From: Paramacrobiotus metropolitanus
Taxonomy: Eukaryota > Tardigrada > Eutardigrada > Parachela > Macrobiotidae
NCBI RefSeq assembly: GCF_019649055.1
Contig: NW_026570263.1
Coordinates: forward strand, 186,001-250,000
DNA: 64,000 nucleotides
Direction of reading: 5' to 3'
This document shows, in pieces, positions 58,430 to 64,000 of the stretch. How positions within the stretch are numbered: position 1 is the stretch's first letter; every line of letters starts with the position of its first letter. The position numbers and the translations under genes were made by a program. A model generated the notes under the pieces. It had not been told where the DNA came from. It saw only the letters and a list, made by a program, of their open reading frames with translations, and made no database searches.

Positions 58430-58765
58430 GTCCAGTTTCCAGTCACATTTTAGCCGACAGAAAAAATTCAATAAGTGCGAGCACAAGCAGTCCTGTTTTA
58501 CCATAGATTTGATAGACTTTTCGGAACATCTGTGTCATCTGCAATATTTCTTCCTTTTCGTGATAGCTTTCGCAACAGGTCCCGAAAGTGGTAGACTGAA
58601 CAATGGAACATTAAGAAGATCGTGCCGGCATCAGCTAATCTGTGCCTAATATAACTGCTTTCAAGTTCCACAAAAAAACCATCAAATTTTTTTTATCGAA
58701 GTACGGTATAACTCACGACACCAGCACCAACTTACAATTTCCGTTGCACTTTGCAAAAAGTAAAA
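58430..58765 (-). repeat. Extra, geneless copy of the E(z)-like 3' flank
   Basis: A third copy of the downstream unit sits directly next to the 3' flank of copy 2 with no E(z)-like gene attached. It keeps the GAGCACAAGCAGTCC, CCGAAAGTGGTAGACTG, GATCGTGCCGGCAT and TACGGTATAACTCACG blocks in order. Confidence 0.75.
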
Positions 58766-58769
58766 CTGC

Positions 58770-59330
58770 AAGTGTCGCTCTATGCGCCAGTACCGGTAAA
58801 TTCAGAGCATTACAATCTTGAATCACACGATCCAATCCGAGCATTTTGGCCAATCGAAAAATTCTCAGTACGAGTACAAGTAGTCCAATTTTACCACAGG
58901 TTTTATAGACTTTGGGAACATCTGCAACAGTTCTTTTCGTTTTCGTGATGGCTTTCGTACCAGGGTGCGAAAGTGTCAGACTTCGAAGATCGTGCAGGTA
59001 TCAGCTAATCTAGCTGCATAATAGCTTTCAAGTTCCCCAGCGAACCATCGAATCCTTTTAATCGTGGTACGGAGATACCGTATAACCCACGTCACTAGCA
59101 ACAACTTACACTTTCCAGTACACTTGGTAAAAAGTAAAACTGCGAACACTCGCATGAAATCAGGAGACCACAACGCAACGAAAGCAAAACTAATGCAAAC
59201 ATTGATCGGCAACGCTGAAGAAGTACAGGCATCATTAAAAAACAATAATGCAGTCTAATCGCAAAATAAAATTACGAACCACCGCGAACTCACGCAACAG
59301 CTACGGCACTGACGCAACAAGGAGGAGAAG
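58770..59330 (-). repeat. 3' flank of E(z)-like copy 2
   Basis: Homologous to 54681-55290 throughout, including GTCGCTCTATGCGCC at its far end and CACAACGCAACGAAAGCAAA near the gene. It is non-coding. Confidence 0.8.
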
Positions 59331-61657
59331 TCATTCAAGAATAACCACATCATGGGCGGCCGCGTCGACGATTTGCATGACGGAGACCTTGGACATCCCG
59401 TCCATCGCATCCGGCGCACCGTTAACGGCCGTGACCGTAATCCCGTTCCCCTGGGCAAACCGCACTCGTGGTGCGGGCGCCTCCGCGTGGACTAGTCCTG
59501 GTTCCCTGGGGACCTTCTCCTTGATCTTCACATCGACGTAGTCCCGAACTGTTTTGCGCATATACTCCGCCGGCGACTCTTCCGGGCAGGCCTTCCTTTT
59601 TCGTCCCTTGGGTTTCTCCTCCGCAGGTCCATGGTAAGACACAAACAGCTCTTCGCCCGCCTGCAGGTCGCGTGCCGCGAAGAACCCGATGCGCTGCTGC
59701 CCGCGCTCCATCACCACGCAGGCCTCCACGTTCTGGTTGGCCAGGGAGTGGTTGACGAAGCGCATCTTACTGCCGAAATCACTGGCATCCACGACCATGT
59801 GCATGTTCAGCACGAACTGGTACGTGCCGTATCGTTCCGCGAAGTAATTGGCCCGGTGGTCCGCTTCCTCCACCCCGATCAGCTCCCCCGTGTACTCGTC
59901 GATGAAGGCGCCCTGCTTCACGTTCTCCATGATGAACGTCCCGATCCCCGCCACCGTGGACCGCCCACACAGGGTCTTCTTCGTTTGCCCGAAATCAGCG
60001 CGGACATTGCATGTGGCGCAGACATACTTCAGCGCTCGGCACTCGCACTCCGGGTGGCGCTGCGTCGGGGTGCAGTCGAAGGGGCAGGGATGCGGCCGAC
60101 GGTATTCGCAGTCGGCCGGGCAGCCGCAGGCCTCGTGACATATTCGACTGCCGGTATTACGAGGGCAGGGGCACTTGCTCCTGGGATCGGAGCACAACAG
60201 TCCCCTGGGGTGGTGGCACGGGCGGTACTGGAAAGCCAGTCCTTTTCCCCGGTGCTGCTTTCCCATGTTGAATGGCAACGGCCGACTGGAGGGGATTACT
60301 GCAAACATACCTCACTGGAACACTGTACAAGTGTAACCCGTAGGTTCTCTCGCATCAACGTCAAGAAATACAAAATTACGGGGTACGCCAAACTCTATAC
60401 TACGGCGCCATGCCGAACTATTTACGCTTTACATGCATCTGACCTGGTCGATGCATGCTGAATAGAAGTATCGATTTATCATAAACTACTCTAAATCCGT
60501 GTTGGATTACTAACTTTGTCTGAGTTTTTTTAACGTACCCGGTCGAATCATCTTGGGGTTGGAGTCCTTGCAGCTCGCGACCACTTCGTCGGCAATCCGC
60601 CAGACATACCGACACGGCAAATCCACCAGCTCCGCCAGCTGGCAGTACGTCGGCTGACGGCCATTTACATCTTCCATCAACCACGCTTTGATAATGGCGC
60701 GCATCGCCGGCGGCTCCACAACGCCCACCATGCGCTTCTTCAGCCGGTGGAGATGGCACTCCGCTCCGCACGGTCGGTCTGCCTCGGTCGGCTTGACGAT
60801 CGGACCGAGTTCGATGGGCCAGACGCGAGGCGGCACCGGGCAGGTGCTGCACGCGAACCGTTTGCACCGCGGACAGAAGTGTGCCGCGGCGAAGCCCAAC
60901 AATTCCAGCATGTCGTTCAGAGGTCCGTGGCGGGGTTTCTTGACGGCCGGGGACGGGGTGGGCATCAGTGGTCGAGATATGTGACGATGTGGCAGGAGGA
61001 TGTTCTGCAGTAGCAATGTGAACGCTCTGGATGAGGGCAGCGGCCGGATCCACGTCAGTTCATGACGTTCGTCATCTACAAAGTAGCAGTAAGTTCTGAT
61101 TTCGGCCGCTGGAAGTTTTCGTTCTTCGCTTTCTCTGTGCTAAGACTGTTCTAAAATTTAATTAAAATTCAAAGCGGTCTGCTTGGGCAACTTCTGATTA
61201 GCCGAAACCGCATTCGAGAGCCACTGACTGAAGTCACTGAATCATAGTTTTCGTAATTTGACAACTGATCAAGCGACGCCATTTGCCTCGTTGCGTTTTG
61301 CATCCTACCTAGGATATAGGAGAACTTGTCATGTCCGAATCCATCCGGGATGACGCCGTTCTCCGGGAGCGACCGGGGATTCATCCAGGGATTGAGGTAA
61401 TCCGGCAGCTCCAGCGTTGCCACCTTGACGATATCCAAGGCGCTGAAGGGTAACGGACAGCGCAGGTGCTGATGGAGTCCGTAGCTTTCCACGTCGCCGC
61501 TGTCCACATCCATGGCAGGAAGATCTCCAGGGGGCGCTGGCGGCGGGATGGTGGATCCGTCCTCTTCTGCGGCTATCGCTGCTCGACGGGCAGCGGTGAA
61601 GCGCTTGTTGGCGTTGCGTAGCGTCCGACGGCCGACGGATCCCGCGGTGGACGCCAT
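59331..61657 (-). CDS. E(z)-like histone methyltransferase (CXC-SET), tandem copy 2
   Basis: Same structure as copy 1: exons 61657-61309, 61108-60539 and 60298-59331, both introns phase 1, 628 aa. Exon 1 is exactly the same length (349 nt) and differs at about 10 of 116 residues. Exon 2 keeps FCPRCKRFACSTCP, RPCGAECHLHR and the SANT-like block almost unchanged. Exon 3 (CXC and SET) is much more diverged, at roughly two thirds identity by eye. SET motifs are GIGTFIMENVKQGAFIDEYT, ERYGTYQF, RFVNHS and GEELFVSY, so the unusual RFVNHS and FVSY predate the duplication. Both copies have open frames and intact splice sites, so both are likely used. Exon 2's start was fixed by frame agreement with copy 1. 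Confidence 0.9.
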
Positions 61658-62310
61658 TCCTGCAACGCTGATACTAAATACACGAAGTTAGACGCTTCGA
61701 TACACAACAGCCAACAAAATGAAAGTGCGAAGTCACTGCGAACTCGATGACTATTAAAATTCAAACAACAGAAAAATTGCAAACCAACAAATAAATAATC
61801 ATAACAGTATCTTGAAACTACGATGCGAAATGGTTAAGCTGAAATTACGAACCTGCTGGACAACTGAGCATCAATAAACAAAATGAAAATAATGGTTAAA
61901 ATAGAAAATCGAAGAAAATATCAATTTGACTGGTGATCCAGCAGCAACACTGACTTGCTCACTGTATCGGCCAGTCGCTGAGCAGCTCTTTATATAGGCT
62001 TGTCAGAACCGCAAGGATTTAGCTCAAAAGCTATAGAGTTATGTAAAGCCGCACCTTGACCACGCCCTCAAGATTTCTGAGGTTGTCAGAGTGGACACCT
62101 GAGAGAACCGTTCTTAGCCGGCTGTTTCCGTTCAGCGGCGTCGCCGCCCATTCCAGATAAATCGGCAAGATTCGGAGCCACCCAAAAGGCCACGCAATGT
62201 GCAACCGTTTGGCTGCTTTCGCAGCATTTCGTATCATTTTGCTTTACGGTCCATTTTCCTGTGCGTCGTGAAAGTACAGTTGGTTTTGCATCGTTCTCGT
62301 TTAAAACGTC
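61658..62310 (-). promoter_or_regulatory. 5' flank of E(z)-like copy 2
   Basis: Homologous to the 5' flank of copy 1 out to about 62300 (TCCTGTGCGTCGTGAAA corresponds to TTCTGTGCGCCGTGAAA). Similarity then fades before the retroelement, marking the probable right edge of the duplicated unit. Confidence 0.6.
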
Positions 62311-62399
62311 TTATTTTGCAATACAAAATGGTTCTTTGTGATTAGCTGTATCTGTATTGCAGTACTAGCAATGCTAATGGATAGTTGTACCTTCGCGCT

Positions 62400-64000
62400 A
62401 CAGATTAATCGCGGCTTGTGCCGTGACCGCCGATTCACTTACACATCGTAGAACATGAAGTTAATATTGCTTAAATTCGGTATGCCGCTAACAGTACATC
62501 TTTGTTGGTAGTTCGGAAGCAGGCGCCATGTTGCGGTATCTGAGAGCGAGCAGGTCGGCGTATCGGGGCAAGTGCGAAATCGGAGTCGGTGCAGGCGGAC
62601 CTCACCACCACGAGTTTCCGACATCCCTTCTATGCCCGACTGCCCCAAACAATACCGGCTACCCGCCGTGGTAGTGGTTGACTGCTACTGGGCCTTCATT
62701 GCGGATGTAGCGTGCGTAGCAGCTGCTTTTCCATCTCCCAGCGCGTTGGATCAGGCGGTCTGGTACGTTGTTGCTAGCAGCGGTGGTCGCGGCGCCGATC
62801 CGGAAACTGTGCGTGTTAATCCGGTGCTGATCCGGGTGCCCCTCTAAGAGACGGTGAAGTGAGGCCTCAACTGAACGCCTGGTAAGGAAGCGGCCGTCTT
62901 GGTGAACGAAGAGAGGGCTCCTTCCAGCCGGCAACATGAACTGCGCATGGGCAAGGTACTTCCGGTAAGCCTGCACGGGACAGACCGAGCGGCCGGTCGC
63001 CGCCAGCGCTACGGTGCAGCCTTGCCCGGTTTGGTCGGTCTTGGTGATCTTAAGGCGCACGACGACTTGGTTCCCGCAGTCCGTCAAGTCTTCACGCATG
63101 AGAGTGTGCTGAGGGTCGTATCGGTTTTCCCGTGGGCTAGTCACTTCGCCGATACGTAAGAAACCGAAGTACAGCACGGTGAAGACGGCCCATAGCAGCG
63201 ACTGTTCGAACGGGGAGATTCCGATTCGGCGAAGGTTGTGTTTGAGACGCCGCAATATCTGCAGGGTTACAGGCTGGCGTGTGTCCGGGCGCGGGGCAGC
63301 CAGGCGTCGGTAGCCTTGCAGTGCCCGCACCACGAGGTCGTGATCTGTGGGTGGTTTTACGTCCGCTTCGCGATGGCGGTTGTGGATGCCGGCGAGGTAC
63401 ACAGTAACGGTCCGGAACGATTTCTTTATAGTGAACAAGTGAGCGACGTATTCGGCAACGGTGTCCGGTATTGCCGGCAGGCAGTTGACCGATCGGCGGT
63501 TACAGAACGCTGCAAACTGGTTGAATGCGGCGTCGTACGTCTTCCTTGTAGATTCGGAGACGTGGGCGCTTAGCAGCCGGTCGAGGTTGACTGTTCGCCG
63601 TACGTTTCCAGTAGCTGCGGGAAGATATCCGGGCACGGATCCGGTTGCTCCAGCGCTGATGGTGCGAGCGTTCGGAATCTGTGGTGCTGAAAACGAGACA
63701 AAGAGTCAGCGATCGCGTTGTTAATGCCGCGTATGTGCTTTAGCGAGAAGGTCATGTTAGCAGAGGCGGCTGCCGCCAGCATGCGACGCATGATATCTAG
63801 TACGCCGGTGTTGGCCGAACGCAGGTTTTCCCACGCCAGCGTGGCGCCTTCGTTGTCACAATGGAAGATCACTCGCTTTCCGTGCAGCCTCGAGCCCCAA
63901 ACAATTAAACTGAGAAGTATGGGGATCAGCTCTAAGTACTCGATGCACGGTTTTTGCAGAAGAATCCATTGCGGCCAGCGAAGTTGAAACCATGAGCCTT
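62400..64000 (-). mobile_element. DIRS-type tyrosine-recombinase retroelement, 3' part, runs off the window
   Basis: Two element parts are visible. Nearer the window edge is the RNase H end of a reverse transcriptase protein (about 64000-63570; FHCDNEGATLAWENL, HIRGINNAIADSLSRF). Next comes a tyrosine recombinase (about 63636-62659) with LRIGEV, HSFRIGAATTAA and GRWKSSCYARYIR holding the catalytic Arg, His-x-x-Arg and Tyr. The two frames overlap slightly, an arrangement known in DIRS elements. The visible part looks whole, with no obvious breaks, so the copy may be young. Terminal repeats were not found and the 62400 edge is approximate. Placement among DIRS, Ngaro or related groups needs the missing part. 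Confidence 0.82.

Noticed and set aside
59631-60461. 276-codon open frame on the plus strand
   Set aside because: Antisense to the SET exon of copy 2, again a shadow of a GC-rich coding exon.
1-64000. CRISPR array, rRNA, tRNA or bacterial operon
   Set aside because: None seen; the window has spliced animal genes throughout, and no repeat array has regular spacers.

Overview
This window looks like nuclear DNA from a small-genome invertebrate animal. It has many short GT-AG introns, one or two dozen exons per large gene, AT-rich introns with GC-rich exons, and animal signalling genes: a Dbl-type RhoGEF, a receptor guanylyl cyclase and a Met/Ron-type receptor tyrosine kinase. Gene density, intron size and the large receptor cyclase suggest an ecdysozoan. 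A tardigrade is my best guess, but nothing here proves the phylum. Every exon boundary below was read by hand from splice signals and frame continuity.

Layout. 0.3-8.2 kb (-): the 3' ten exons of a DH-PH RhoGEF of the PLEKHG type, with its 5' exon(s) not found. Two fragments of one LINE family lie in its introns. 8.2-25.9 kb: a gene-poor stretch of about 17.7 kb with minisatellites, a three-copy 60-bp module, GC-rich islands carrying homeodomain-like sites, and most copies of a conserved 20-bp dispersed motif. 26.0-27.5 kb (+): a membrane-anchored short-chain dehydrogenase of the HSD17B12/LET-767 type, with a one-base frame problem in its NNVG exon. 28.0-28.5 kb (-): a likely two-exon 65-aa membrane protein. 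29.2-29.9 kb: a 745-bp TA-flanked inverted-repeat element. 30.0-36.7 kb (-): a complete 19-exon receptor guanylyl cyclase of 1081 aa that lacks the first metal-binding Asp of the cyclase domain. 38.7-50.2 kb (+): a complete 19-exon Met-family receptor tyrosine kinase of 1339 aa (Sema, PSI, IPT repeats, TM, kinase), with a second TA-flanked element in its last intron. 51.1-54.5 kb: three small secreted proteins sharing a phase-1 intron inside the signal-peptide region; I do not recognise the family. 54.7-62.3 kb (-): a tandem duplication of an E(z)-like gene (SANT, CXC, SET), with a third, geneless copy of the 3' flank between the two genes. 62.4-64.0 kb (-): the 3' part of a DIRS-type tyrosine-recombinase retroelement that runs off the window.

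The receptor cyclase and the receptor kinase are divergently transcribed from a shared 1.9-kb region that contains an unusual 36-bp perfect hairpin bounded by 7-bp direct repeats. The strongest candidates for something undescribed are the small secreted family, the derived E(z) pair with its leftover flank, the degenerate receptor cyclase, and the short dispersed structured repeats.
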